Positions 1 through 8,515 are shown, counted from the first letter of the stretch. The stretch: 18,059 bases of DNA from Methanobacterium sp. (GCA_030539815.1 JAUNXM010000026.1:1-18059), one strand, 5' to 3'. The notes: generated by a model not told the origin, from the sequence alone. Numbers and translations are program-made.

Positions 1-1097
1 ATTTCAGCTGCCGAGAAGGGCGTTTTTTCGTTGAGTAATCCTGTGAAAATACTCATAACCCCCTCAATAAGTATTAAATCATATGGTTGGCCTTTTAATC
101 CCTTGATTATTTCTTCCAAGTCTTTCCATCCCAGCCCCCCGATTTGTATGGAGGAAAGACTGATCATTTTTTCTTTGTTGAGGTAAAGTGAAGGTACAAT
201 GTCCCGGGTATCCGGTCCAACCTTTAAAACTCCCACCCGGTATCCTTTCCTTCGAAGAGCCCCGACCATGCCCGTAGTGAGGAAAGTTTTCCCTGAATCC
301 GATCCGGTGCTGGCTATCATGAGAAATGGAGGAATTTCAGTAGTTTTTTGTTTTAGGGATATCCTATAATCTGAATAAATATCCAGTCCAATTCCTATTT
401 CACCCTTAACTTTCTTCAGGAGTTCCTGGTTGGCCTGGTGGATCTTTAGGGTTTCGGCTTCATCAGCATCCAGGTAACTAAGGATGTTGTTAACCAGGGA
501 AGGGTTTTCATCCAGAGAACCGTGGATCATGGTCCCCACCACGTTACCCTCATCATTCCTAACACCTGCCAGGATTTTACGAGGATTATCAGCATAATCT
601 GTTCTTTTAACCTGAGAATAGAGTATTGGCGGTGCATCTCCCCTTATATCACCGTAGGTGTGGCAGTGAAATCCAGTGACTGTTTCACCCATCATTCCCC
701 TGGTTAGGAATGATTCACCGGCCACTTCTGCTTCCACCCGATCAGTTCCAATGAGGGGGTGGAAGGTGACATCCAGTATCCCCAACCCTTCACGTTCCAC
801 TGGGCAGGGAGATTTCCGACCTATATCAGTTTTTTGAGCCAGCACTTGGAATCCTGAGCACATTCCCAGTATGAATTTCCCCTGGCTGTTCATTTTTTTA
901 ATGACACTGGCCACATCAGGAGTGATACTCTCTGATTCTACTATACTTCCCCCAGGGATTATCAGGCCATCTAAAATTTCTTCTGCCTTTTTCCCGTTAA
1001 CCATCCCGTTGGCCTTTAAAAGGTGGGTAGGAATTTTTCCAAAGTCCTCAAAGTTGGGTAGTGATCCTTTAACATAGAGGATGCCTATTTTTTTCAT
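1..1097 (-). CDS. CobB/CobQ-like amidotransferase-ATPase, domains in reversed order (3' end outside window)
   Basis: The reading frame is open from an ATG at 1097 to the window edge, giving 365 visible residues; the C-terminus is missing. Residues 1-210 look like a class I (CobB/CobQ type) glutamine amidotransferase: PGG near residue 48, the nucleophile elbow GMCSGFQ with Cys80, and GTMIHGSL with His192. A P-loop domain follows: GSDSGKT at 265-271, then KVGPDTRD, which matches the dethiobiotin-synthase-like ATPase of CbiA/CobB/CobQ. Known members amidate carboxylates of corrinoid or nickel-tetrapyrrole precursors using glutamine and ATP, but they place the ATPase first and the amidotransferase last. 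Here the order is swapped, so the substrate cannot be assigned. No clear Shine-Dalgarno is seen. A TATA-like GTATAC about 27 bp upstream suggests a leaderless transcript. Family is confident, function is not. Confidence 0.88.
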   Translation of the reverse strand, partial: MKKIGILYVKGSLPNFEDFGKIPTHLLKANGMVNGKKAEEILDGLIIPGGSIVESESITPDVASVIKKMNSQGKFILGMCSGFQVLAQKTDIGRKSPCPVEREGLGILDVTFHPLIGTDRVEAEVAGESFLTRGMMGETVTGFHCHTYGDIRGDAPPILYSQVKRTDYADNPRKILAGVRNDEGNVVGTMIHGSLDENPSLVNNILSYLDADEAETLKIHQANQELLKKVKGEIGIGLDIYSDYRISLKQKTTEIPPFLMIASTGSDSGKTFLTTGMVGALRRKGYRVGVLKVGPDTRDIVPSLYLNKEKMISLSSIQIGGLGWKDLEEIIKGLKGQPYDLILIEGVMSIFTGLLNEKTPFSAAE

Positions 1098-1121
1098 GGG
1101 AATTCACTGGTTTATTTTGAT

Positions 1122-1127
1122 GTATAC
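1122..1127 (-). promoter_or_regulatory. TATA-like box of the CobB/CobQ-like gene
   Basis: The minus strand reads AAATGTATACATC here, centred about 27 bp before the ATG at 1097. That spacing fits an archaeal TATA box driving a leaderless mRNA. It is an inference from position and base composition. Confidence 0.35.
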
Positions 1128-1218
1128 ATTTAATGAATAATTTTATCTGAGTGATATTATTTAATGAACTATAATTTAATATGAGTGTTTTAACTGATTT
1201 AAATGATTATAATTGGTT

Positions 1219-1235
1219 TAAAAATAAAAAATAAT
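1219..1235 (-). terminator. T-tract terminator after gatA
   Basis: Beginning about 20 bp past the gatA stop, the minus strand carries consecutive T-runs (ATTTTTTATTTTT). Oligo-T tracts without a strong hairpin are the usual archaeal intrinsic terminators. Confidence 0.45.
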
Positions 1236-1253
1236 AAAATAACGGGGAAAAAT

Positions 1254-2630
<1,377 letters not shown>

Positions 2631-2675
2631 ATTCCCACCTAAAATATGTGAGTAGCGAATCAACATACAGTTAAA

Positions 2676-2742
2676 CATTACCATCCTTTGATTTAGAAAA
2701 TGAATCTTATTATATTTACCATTGCTAAGATTAATTTACCAT
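2676..2742. repeat. Repeated ATTTACCAT motifs around the gatA promoter
   Basis: ATTTACCAT occurs at 2714-2722 and again, exactly 20 bp on, at 2734-2742. A shorter match, ATTACCAT, lies at 2677-2684. The copies flank the putative TATA box, and the 20-bp period (about two helical turns) places two of them on the same DNA face. This could be a regulator site; no factor is known. Confidence 0.35.
2706..2717 (-). promoter_or_regulatory. gatA: Candidate gatA promoter (TATA-like)
   Basis: The minus strand reads AAATATAATAAG here. A start about 25 bp downstream would fall near 2685 and give a 5' leader of roughly 55 nt carrying the AGGTGG site. The same spacing would also suit a leaderless start at 2684, so this box does not settle the gatA start. 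Confidence 0.35.
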
Positions 2743-2849
2743 CCGGTTTTGTATCCCACCATAGAAGAAAATGAAAAAAAATAGACCCATGATGACCAAT
2801 CCCCTTGGATTAAAATTATAAACCAAGATTGTTATGAAAAAAAGTTTAT

Positions 2850-3482
2850 TTATGTTTTTAAAAATTTTATAAACTCATTGGGAGGCATATAACCCACATT
2901 TCTACGTATTTCTTTCCCATCGGCATCCAGAAGTATTATGGTAGGTATCACGTTGGAATTGAAATGACTGGCCTGTTTTGAGTTAGTATCAACGTTTATG
3001 CGCATTACTGAATATGCATATAACTTATTCTGCACATCAAAATTATTTAAGGTCTCTGAATCAAATTTCTGGCAGGCAGAACATCTGGGAGCGTACAGTA
3101 CCACCACTACCGGGGCGTTGGCCGCCTGAATCTCAGGGGGCAGTACATCCATGTAGGAAGGACCCATGGAGGAAAATATACCTGATAACCCAAATAAAAG
3201 AATTAAGATAACTACACCAAACACCCCCACCACCAATAAACCCCTTGACTGGGAATCTAAATTACTGAAAAATCCCCCATCATTTTTTTCTTTATTTTCA
3301 GGAGATTCTTCTCCAGATTCAGCAGAATCTTTGCCCATTCTGTGTTTTTTATAGTAATCATACTTGGTGAAGTAATATCCTAACTCCCCACCGCAACTGC
3401 ATTCCAGTTGGAAATCATCAGGAGAATCTCCTTCCCCCAGTTCATAGTAACTTGCACATTTTTCACAAATCAAATAAGGCAT
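2850..3482 (-). CDS. Membrane-anchored thioredoxin-fold protein with N-terminal zinc ribbon
   Basis: This is a 210-residue protein in three parts. Residues 1-36 form a probable zinc ribbon with Cys6-x2-Cys9 and Cys28-x-Cys30. Residues 45-80 are a charged, Glu/Ser/Lys-rich linker. One hydrophobic segment spans 81-103. The rest, 120-210, is a thioredoxin domain with active-site Cys134-Ser-Ala-Cys137 and the cis-proline at 170 in VIPT. The lone helix without a cleavable signal suggests the ribbon faces the cytoplasm and the thioredoxin domain faces outside, so it may reduce or exchange disulfides at the cell surface. The start has a strong GGGGAGGGG site 6 nt before the ATG. The DUF1624 gene lies 75 bp upstream on the same strand, so co-transcription is possible. 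The redox fold is clear; the partner is unknown. Confidence 0.85.
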   Translation of the reverse strand: MPYLICEKCASYYELGEGDSPDDFQLECSCGGELGYYFTKYDYYKKHRMGKDSAESGEESPENKEKNDGGFFSNLDSQSRGLLVVGVFGVVILILLFGLSGIFSSMGPSYMDVLPPEIQAANAPVVVVLYAPRCSACQKFDSETLNNFDVQNKLYAYSVMRINVDTNSKQASHFNSNVIPTIILLDADGKEIRRNVGYMPPNEFIKFLKT

Positions 3483-3557
3483 AGAGTGCCCCTCCCCTGA
3501 ATTTAACTATGATTTTTTTATGGTTAATGATTCATTTTATCCCAGTATCCATTCTTA

Positions 3558-4334
3558 CTATACATTTATAAAATTAATTAAATTTTCCAGATCAAGAACC
3601 CCCATCAGGTACAGTATCAGGATGAGCAGTGGTTGGTGCAACAAGTATATGAGCAGGGAGTGCCTTCCCATGAAGCTGAATATCTCAATGACAGGGCTTT
3701 TGGAAAGGTCCCTCAGGTCGAATTTCCTCTCGTAACTTGGATAAAGTATTTTTCCGGTGAAAAGCCCCAGTGAAACCACTCCCAGCCAGGGAAGTAATGG
3801 GAAGTAGTCCACAGTTATGAACCACGCAGGTTTCAAGCCCAACCATAACAGCCAGGGGTAGTTGACTGTGAACTGGGCCAGAATAAAACCAATGAGGATG
3901 AATATGAATCCCAAAACCAAATTAAAGTATTTTTTGTTTAAGAAGGGATATTCCAGGATTATCGCTATACCAATGAAATGCAGGACTCCAAAGACTATGA
4001 AGTCTTCAGGTATGAATATCCAAGTGGCCAGAGTAACTAGCAATCCCAGGGAGAATATTTTAACCCCCCTTTTGAAATATTTCTTAAAAATGGCCTTATT
4101 TTCCTTCCCCTGTAGTTGTGTCCGGGTGTAACTCAGGTTGAGTGAAACTCCAACCAAGAAGAGGAAAATAAATGCCACTACTCGGGCAAACCACCATAAA
4201 ACTCCCCATGAAAGGTTAAAATAGAATATTCCAAAGTAAGTAAGATCAAAGATCAGATGATAAACTACCATCAACAATATGGCTAAACCGCGCAGGACGT
4301 CTATTTCCCAGAATCGTTTGTTTAAATCCTTCAT
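3558..4334 (-). CDS. DUF1624 / heparan-alpha-glucosaminide N-acetyltransferase-like membrane protein
   Basis: This is a polytopic membrane protein of 258 residues with about seven hydrophobic segments. It opens with RFWEIDVLRGLAILLMVVYH, the hallmark of the DUF1624 family, whose eukaryotic member HGSNAT transfers acetyl groups across the lysosomal membrane via a conserved His. The His of VVYH (residue 26) sits in the equivalent place. In prokaryotes the family is thought to acylate surface sugars or lipids, but the substrate here is unknown. The frame can also begin at a GTG at 4340. No Shine-Dalgarno precedes either codon, and a TATA-like sequence about 28 bp before the ATG at 4334 favours a leaderless ATG start. 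The thioredoxin gene follows after 75 bp. Confidence 0.8.
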   Translation of the reverse strand: MKDLNKRFWEIDVLRGLAILLMVVYHLIFDLTYFGIFYFNLSWGVLWWFARVVAFIFLFLVGVSLNLSYTRTQLQGKENKAIFKKYFKRGVKIFSLGLLVTLATWIFIPEDFIVFGVLHFIGIAIILEYPFLNKKYFNLVLGFIFILIGFILAQFTVNYPWLLWLGLKPAWFITVDYFPLLPWLGVVSLGLFTGKILYPSYERKFDLRDLSKSPVIEIFSFMGRHSLLIYLLHQPLLILILYLMGVLDLENLINFINV

Positions 4335-4340
4335 TTTCAC

Positions 4341-4641
4341 ACAAGATTTGATGGTAGAATATATCAGTACTTCTACTTTACTATTTGCTTTTATGTTGGC
4401 AGAGCTATTAAATCCACTTGCTACTTATATTTCCCAAAAATCCTGCACAAAAAATATACACAAATAGTTTAAGTTAAGTGTGTTTTTCCAATAAGAATCC
4501 AGTGAATGTGCTCTCAAATCCCTGAGATTGCCCACCTAAAAAAATATCAGAATAATTGAATATTTAGAAAAATAGATTATTGTTCAAATGGGTTACTTGT
4601 TAGAGGTTAATCGATACATGTTAACAAGAGGTGCAGAATTT
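4341..4641. other. Divergent intergenic region
   Basis: This roughly 300-bp AT-rich region separates the minus-strand DUF1624 gene from the plus-strand OCD/AlaDH gene. It holds the TATA-like site at 4358-4365 and an AATATTTA near 4559-4566 that could serve the plus-strand gene. The GAGGTG ribosome site at 4628-4633 lies at its right end. No convincing ORF, RNA gene or repeat was seen. Confidence 0.5.
4358..4365 (-). promoter_or_regulatory. TATA-like box of the DUF1624 gene
   Basis: The minus strand reads TGATATATTC, centred about 28 bp before the ATG at 4334. This supports a leaderless start and is the reason the ATG was chosen over the GTG at 4340. Confidence 0.4.
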
Positions 4642-5625
4642 ATGTCCGGAACTCTTCTACTAAAACAAAGTGAGATAAAAGAACTACTTAGCATGAAAGA
4701 AGTTATTGAATCAGTTGAAACAGCTTTTAAGGCTTATGCTGATCGTGATGTGCAGATGCCCGCCAAAGAGTACCTGTTTTTCCAGGAAGGTGATCTGAGG
4801 ATTATGCCCTGCTACGTGCGAAGTAGTGAAGAAGCCGGGGTTAAATGCGTGAATGTGCATCCTCAAAACCCCCTGGAACACCATTTACCAACAGTGATGG
4901 CAATCATAGAACTGGTTGATCCTAAAACTGGATTCCCGCTGGCAGTGATGGACGGTACCATGGTAACTGATCTTCGGACCGGTGCATCAGCTGGTGTGGC
5001 AACCAAATACCTGGCCAAACCCGACTCCGAGATCTTAGGAATAATTGGAGCAGGTAAACAGGCTTGCACACAGTTAATGGCCCTGAATGAAGTGATGGAC
5101 ATTCAAAAGGCCAAAGTATTCTGCCGAACCTGCAGCACTCGTACCAACTTCGCCAAAAAGGCCACAGAAATCTATGGTTTCCCTGTGGAGGCCGTTGAGA
5201 CTGCAGAAGAAGCAGTGAAAAATGTGGATGTGGTGGTTACCACCACCCCTTCCAGGAAACCCCTGATTAAAGCAGAATGGATCAGTCCCGGGACCCATAT
5301 CAACGCCATGGGTGCTGATGCCCCCAGTAAACAGGAATTAGAAACTCGATTACTCTTAAAGTCCAAAATAATTATTGATTCATGGGATCAGGCCAGTCAT
5401 AGTGGTGAAATTAATGTACCGGTGTCACAAAATGTTCTTAAAAGGAAGGATATCCATGCCAAACTGGGAGATGTGGTCATTGGGAAGGAAACTGGTAGAG
5501 AAGGCAACGAAATTACCATCTTTGACTCCACAGGCCTGGCTGTTCAGGATGTGGTTACCGCTGGACTCATCTACCGACGGGCCCGGGAACAGGGTATTGG
5601 AACGAATTTTGATTTCATGAACTAA
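4642..5625 (+). CDS. Ornithine cyclodeaminase / alanine dehydrogenase family protein
   Basis: This 327-residue NAD(P)-dependent enzyme belongs to the ornithine cyclodeaminase/mu-crystallin family. The family includes ornithine cyclodeaminase (ornithine to proline plus ammonia) and archaeal alanine dehydrogenase (alanine and pyruvate interconversion). Visible marks are Lys68 in AGVKCVNVHPQNP, the Rossmann loop GIIGAGKQA at 133-141, and Asp226 in NAMGADAPSKQEL, the position of the catalytic Asp in ornithine cyclodeaminase. The frame extends 18 codons further upstream, but the ATG at 4642 has GAGGTG with 8-nt spacing and removes a poorly conserved leader. Sequence alone does not separate the two activities, and the neighbours do not help. 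A T-rich stretch just after the stop (5634-5647) probably ends the transcript. Confidence 0.87.
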   Translation: MSGTLLLKQSEIKELLSMKEVIESVETAFKAYADRDVQMPAKEYLFFQEGDLRIMPCYVRSSEEAGVKCVNVHPQNPLEHHLPTVMAIIELVDPKTGFPLAVMDGTMVTDLRTGASAGVATKYLAKPDSEILGIIGAGKQACTQLMALNEVMDIQKAKVFCRTCSTRTNFAKKATEIYGFPVEAVETAEEAVKNVDVVVTTTPSRKPLIKAEWISPGTHINAMGADAPSKQELETRLLLKSKIIIDSWDQASHSGEINVPVSQNVLKRKDIHAKLGDVVIGKETGREGNEITIFDSTGLAVQDVVTAGLIYRRAREQGIGTNFDFMN

Positions 5626-5633
5626 TCCCATTC

Positions 5634-5647
5634 CCTTTTTTAGTTTT
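5634..5647 (+). terminator. T-tract terminator after the OCD/AlaDH gene
   Basis: A TTTTTT run and a second T5 run follow the stop codon at 5625 by about 10 bp, as in archaeal oligo-T terminators. Confidence 0.45.
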
Positions 5648-5680
5648 TGGAAAAGATGGGAAGTCCACTATCCTCTTGAG

Positions 5681-5692
5681 TTAAATATATAG
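5681..5692 (+). promoter_or_regulatory. TATA box of the 52-residue gene
   Basis: TTAAATATATAG is a good archaeal TATA box. A start about 25 bp on would fall near 5711, just before a GGTGAT ribosome site at 5716-5721 and the ATG at 5726. It gives the small gene its own promoter. Confidence 0.5.
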
Positions 5693-5725
5693 GTTTGAAA
5701 GTTCAATCTAGTTCTGGTGATGTGA

Positions 5726-5884
5726 ATGTACCAGAAAGTAAATCGAAGCGAAGTCCTCCATAGAATGGGCCATGTATACGAACGCTTCCAGTTTTTGGCC
5801 AGAAACAGATCCCTCTCTGATGACCAGATTGCGGAAATCGACCAGCACTTATCCATGATTATTGAAGTGTTGAATCAAACCTGA
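5726..5884 (+). CDS. Small helical protein, 52 residues, unknown function
   Basis: This gene starts at ATG 5726, directly after an in-frame TGA, so the start is well fixed, and ends at TGA 5882-5884. A GGTGAT ribosome site lies 4 nt before the ATG and a TATA box lies about 40 bp upstream. The product starts MYQKVNRSEV, is soluble and highly charged, and appears to form two helices (about residues 6-28 and 31-50) joined near RNRSLSDDQ. That shape and the pattern of its second helix recall the Spo0E-type helical-hairpin phosphatases. However, their SxxxD motif is not present; the matching place reads DQHLS. This resemblance is weak and is offered only as a lead. The gene could equally be a lineage-specific protein of other function. 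Confidence 0.68.
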   Translation: MYQKVNRSEVLHRMGHVYERFQFLARNRSLSDDQIAEIDQHLSMIIEVLNQT

Positions 5885-5909
5885 AAACTTGTTATTATAG
5901 AATTCATGT

Positions 5910-5916
5910 GTTTTTT
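5910..5916 (+). terminator. T-tract after the small gene
   Basis: A run of six T follows about 27 bp after the small gene's stop and could end its transcript. Confidence 0.3.
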
Positions 5917-5975
5917 GACCTTAAATATTGATAATACTTTATTTGGGATATCACATGAAAAAATACACTATTAGT

Positions 5976-5990
5976 CCTATTTTTAATAGG
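5976..5990. repeat. Perfect 15-bp inverted repeat upstream of the LysE-type gene
   Basis: CCTATT-TTT-AATAGG is a perfect 6-bp inverted repeat with a 3-bp centre. It lies about 15 bp upstream of the TATA-like AAATATTTAT at 6007-6016 and 52 bp before the ATG at 6042. It may be an operator for the exporter gene or a small hairpin. Confidence 0.35.
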
Positions 5991-6041
5991 GAAATCAAAG
6001 AAGTCTAAATATTTATTTTCCATATACAGGTATCTAAAAAA

Positions 6042-6683
6042 ATGATTAAAATGTGGTTAAAAGTTATATTATTTGCAGCTGCCTCATTCTGGGTGGGGTT
6101 ATCAGGAGCAATGGTCCCCGGACCCATGTTAACTGTTACCATTTCTGATTCTCTTAAAAAAGGATTTAGGGCCGGGCCCCTGGTGGTTCTGGGCCATGTT
6201 ATTACGGAAACTGCCCTGATTATACTCCTGATCCTGGGTTTAGGATGGGTGATTGGATCCCAGACCATGACCATGATCATCGGAGGAATCGGGGGAATGA
6301 TGTTGATCTACATTGGTTACAGCATTGCCAGATCACCGGTTCCTGAAGAAATTCCCGGTGAGGGTGAACCCATTGAAAAAAGAGGGTCAGTTTTAAGTGG
6401 GATCATCACCAGTGTAACCAATCCCTACTTTTACTTATGGTGGGCTACTGTGGGATGGGCTTTCATGCTCAAAGGAATAGAGTTAGCCGGGATCATAGGT
6501 GTTTTAAGTTTCCTGGTAGGTCATTGGGGTGCTGATCTGGGATGGTATAGTTTAGTGTCTTTTTTCACCAACAAAGGAAGGCATGTACTCCCGGGAAAAC
6601 GTTACCGGATCATGATGATTATCTGTGGAGTTTTCCTGGTATTTTTAGGAGTTTATTTCATTTACTCAACCTTAATAGCATGA
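6042..6683 (+). CDS. LysE/RhtB-family amino-acid exporter
   Basis: This 213-residue membrane protein has about six hydrophobic segments and the LysE-superfamily signature MVPGPM near residues 24-29. The central TSVTNPYFYLWW (124-134) also matches the family. LysE/RhtB proteins export amino acids or related small molecules from the cytoplasm by a cation-coupled mechanism; the substrate here is unknown. A hydrophilic loop rich in Pro and Glu spans about 97-115. The first ATG (6042) is taken as the start because the weak AGGT element at 6027 is better placed for it than for the ATG at 6051. It is probably transcribed alone, since T-runs follow the stop. Amino-acid enzymes occur nearby, but no functional link is shown. 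Confidence 0.85.
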   Translation: MIKMWLKVILFAAASFWVGLSGAMVPGPMLTVTISDSLKKGFRAGPLVVLGHVITETALIILLILGLGWVIGSQTMTMIIGGIGGMMLIYIGYSIARSPVPEEIPGEGEPIEKRGSVLSGIITSVTNPYFYLWWATVGWAFMLKGIELAGIIGVLSFLVGHWGADLGWYSLVSFFTNKGRHVLPGKRYRIMMIICGVFLVFLGVYFIYSTLIA

Positions 6684-6689
6684 AATTTC

Positions 6690-6716
6690 TATTTTTTTAT
6701 TACCAAGGGTTTTTTT
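6690..6716 (+). terminator. Double T-tract terminator after the LysE-type gene
   Basis: Two T7 runs occur within 27 bp, starting about 7 bp after the stop at 6683. This is a typical archaeal oligo-T terminator region. Confidence 0.5.
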
Positions 6717-6763
6717 ACAAATGTCTTAAGTATCAATTTAATGGACTTCCTGAATAAAATGGT

Positions 6764-6772
6764 AAATTATAA
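6764..6772 (+). promoter_or_regulatory. TATA box of the HAD gene
   Basis: AAATTATAA is centred about 29 bp before the ATG at 6797. No Shine-Dalgarno is present, so the HAD mRNA is probably leaderless. Confidence 0.42.
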
Positions 6773-6796
6773 GTCACCAGGACCAAATTAAGAAAT

Positions 6797-7585
6797 ATGA
6801 AGGCTGTTGTTTTCGATAACTCCGGAACCTTGATCTCCAGGTACAGGGCTATTAAAAATATTAATAGTGGAATTATTTATGACAACATCAGTTCCATTGA
6901 TCTGGTTGATGAACAACCCCACAGGGCCCTGGTAGTCCTCCAGACTGATCCTTCCAGTTGCCTCATCAAGGCCCGATCAGACCAGACCATCCCTCAATTC
7001 ATTGTACGCAATAAGGTGCCCTTTGATATTAGCTACTCTTCTTCCCATGTCAAAAAGGAGGAAATATTACCCCTAATTAAAAATGAAAAAGCTAATATCA
7101 GTGATATTCAGGATACCATTCACGCCGTTGCTGATAAAAATTATAATGTGCAGATATGCAGCGGATCTGGATTCATTGTCAACACTCAGAGCGGTGATAT
7201 TGAATTTACAATCACTGCTGGAGGTAAGATATTCCCCGAAGTTCCAGAGGTGGTGGAGGAACTTAAAAAAAGATCCTTCCATATTTACGTGGCCTCGGGA
7301 GACCGGACTAAATCTTTGATGGAATTGGCCAGTTTTATAGATATCCCTTCTGAAAACGTCTTCGGCACCGCCGATTCCCAGAGGAAAAGGGAAATTGTAG
7401 CAGGACTTAAAGAGAGATACAAGGTAATGATGGTTGGTAACAGTGCTAACGATGTTCTGGCACTTAAAGAGGCAGATTTGGGAGTTATTACCACTCAACA
7501 GGATAAAAAAACTTCTTCCAATGTTTTAAATGCTGCAGATGTGGTGGTGGGGAATATTAAGGAAATTTTGGATATTAATTTTTAG
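6797..7585 (+). CDS. HAD-superfamily protein resembling the soluble domain of P-type ATPases
   Basis: This is a 262-residue soluble HAD-fold protein. Motif I is FDNSGT (Asp7 nucleophile; the usual second Asp is Ser9), motif II is ASGD (Ser168), motif III is probably Lys197, and motif IV is VGNSANDVLALKEADLGV (213-230), with Asp219. The motif I pattern and the tail of motif IV resemble the phosphorylation domain of P-type ATPases (DKTGT and GDGxND) more than ordinary HAD phosphatases. A stand-alone P-type-ATPase-like protein of this kind is known from Methanocaldococcus jannaschii (MJ0968). Residues 20-140 probably form the cap inserted between motifs I and II. No membrane segment is present. 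It probably acts as a cytoplasmic phosphatase or ATPase; substrate unknown. The run of seven T after the stop suggests termination. Confidence 0.82.
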   Translation: MKAVVFDNSGTLISRYRAIKNINSGIIYDNISSIDLVDEQPHRALVVLQTDPSSCLIKARSDQTIPQFIVRNKVPFDISYSSSHVKKEEILPLIKNEKANISDIQDTIHAVADKNYNVQICSGSGFIVNTQSGDIEFTITAGGKIFPEVPEVVEELKKRSFHIYVASGDRTKSLMELASFIDIPSENVFGTADSQRKREIVAGLKERYKVMMVGNSANDVLALKEADLGVITTQQDKKTSSNVLNAADVVVGNIKEILDINF

Positions 7586-7592
7586 GGAATCT

Positions 7593-7599
7593 TTTTTTG
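7593..7599 (+). terminator. T-tract after the HAD gene
   Basis: A T7 run lies 8 bp past the HAD stop codon. Confidence 0.45.
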
Positions 7600-7736
7600 G
7601 GCCATCAAGAGTTTCTAGACTAAATTATAATTCATTATTCCCCCTTGGTGGGTTTTCTAATTTTTTAGATGAATTTAATTCCAATATAAGATAATTGATT
7701 TAACCTGGTGAAATCCTTAAGTTAATAAACCAATAG

Positions 7737-8357
7737 TCACTGGTAGCGTTTTAATAAGGGTATAATCAGGTAGACCAGGCTTGACCAACCATATCCCCAT
7801 TCTTTCATAAAGGGCAGGAATGTGATAATCAAAGCCAAGAGAGAAATTACAGGTAACATGAGATTAACTTTTAAACTTGACTTTAGGGTTGCTTCATCAA
7901 GTTCATCCATCAGTCCCTGGTTAATGGCATGACGCCAGTTAAGGAATAGTAGGAATCCTAAAAAAAAGAGGTTAATATCGAAGAATATGTTGGGAATTTG
8001 GAAATTCCCGTATTCCCCTACAAAATATGCTGAAAAGGGTACCAGTGCCACGAAAAGTAACCAGAGAATAATTATCCATAACAGTGTGCCATCAGCTCGT
8101 TTAATTCGGTTAAATTGAAGGTGGTTGATCCTCCAGAAAACTGCCAGAAGAATGAAACTGATGAAATAGCTATAAAAATTGGGCAAAAGATCATATAGAG
8201 CCTGGTAAAGGCTGGCTTCAGTAGGATTAGTCACTGATGGGATTGTAATTCCCAGGACCAGGAGGGTCATGGCTATAGCAAAAATGCCATCCACCAGGGT
8301 TTCTATACGCCGGGCGTTAATTCCTGTAGATTTTATATTTTCTTCATTATTCTGCAA
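7737..8357 (-). CDS. TMEM175-family (DUF1211) potassium channel-like protein
   Basis: This is a membrane protein of about 206 residues with six hydrophobic segments. Near the N-terminus RRIETLVDGIFAIAMTLLVL matches the TMEM175 signature (R-x3-FSDG-x-FAI), except that the usual F-S is L-V. Prokaryotic TMEM175 proteins form tetrameric leak channels selective for potassium, lined by TM1 hydrophobic residues. Ion selectivity here is inferred. No ATG precedes the conserved region. The frame begins at TTG 8390, but a TTG at 8357 has GGAG 8 nt before it and is preferred; the extra 11 residues at the longer N-terminus are otherwise unremarkable. It lies in the same direction as the DUF6790 gene after about 160 bp, so co-regulation is possible. 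Confidence 0.82.
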   Translation of the reverse strand: MQNNEENIKSTGINARRIETLVDGIFAIAMTLLVLGITIPSVTNPTEASLYQALYDLLPNFYSYFISFILLAVFWRINHLQFNRIKRADGTLLWIIILWLLFVALVPFSAYFVGEYGNFQIPNIFFDINLFFLGFLLFLNWRHAINQGLMDELDEATLKSSLKVNLMLPVISLLALIITFLPFMKEWGYGWSSLVYLIIPLLKRYQ

Positions 8358-8515
8358 ATAGTTGGCTCCGATAGTGGATTTAAGGTACAAGATTAAATTT
8401 ATGGGGATTAAATTGTAAATTGTAATCAGTATTAGTGTTATTATGAAAATTTTCTAATTTTAAACTATTGGCTCGAGTTTCAATGATTTACCTTGCTTCA
8501 TGGAGATCTACATAT

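Noticed and set aside
2731..2790. Short hydrophobic minus-strand ORF (MGLFFFIFFYGG..., 19 residues) between gatA and the thioredoxin gene
   Set aside because: Too short, no clear ribosome site, and the hydrophobic look comes from T-rich DNA. The frame stays open further upstream but would overlap the thioredoxin 3' end without a good start.
5710..5884. Possible C/D-box RNA (GTGATGT near 5716 and CTGA at 5881)
   Set aside because: Box C is imperfect, the span is far longer than typical C/D RNAs, and the interval is better explained by the 52-residue gene.
7073..7498. Minus-strand ORF of 141 residues opposite the HAD gene
   Set aside because: The plus-strand HAD gene has clear motifs over the same region; the minus frame shows no family motif.
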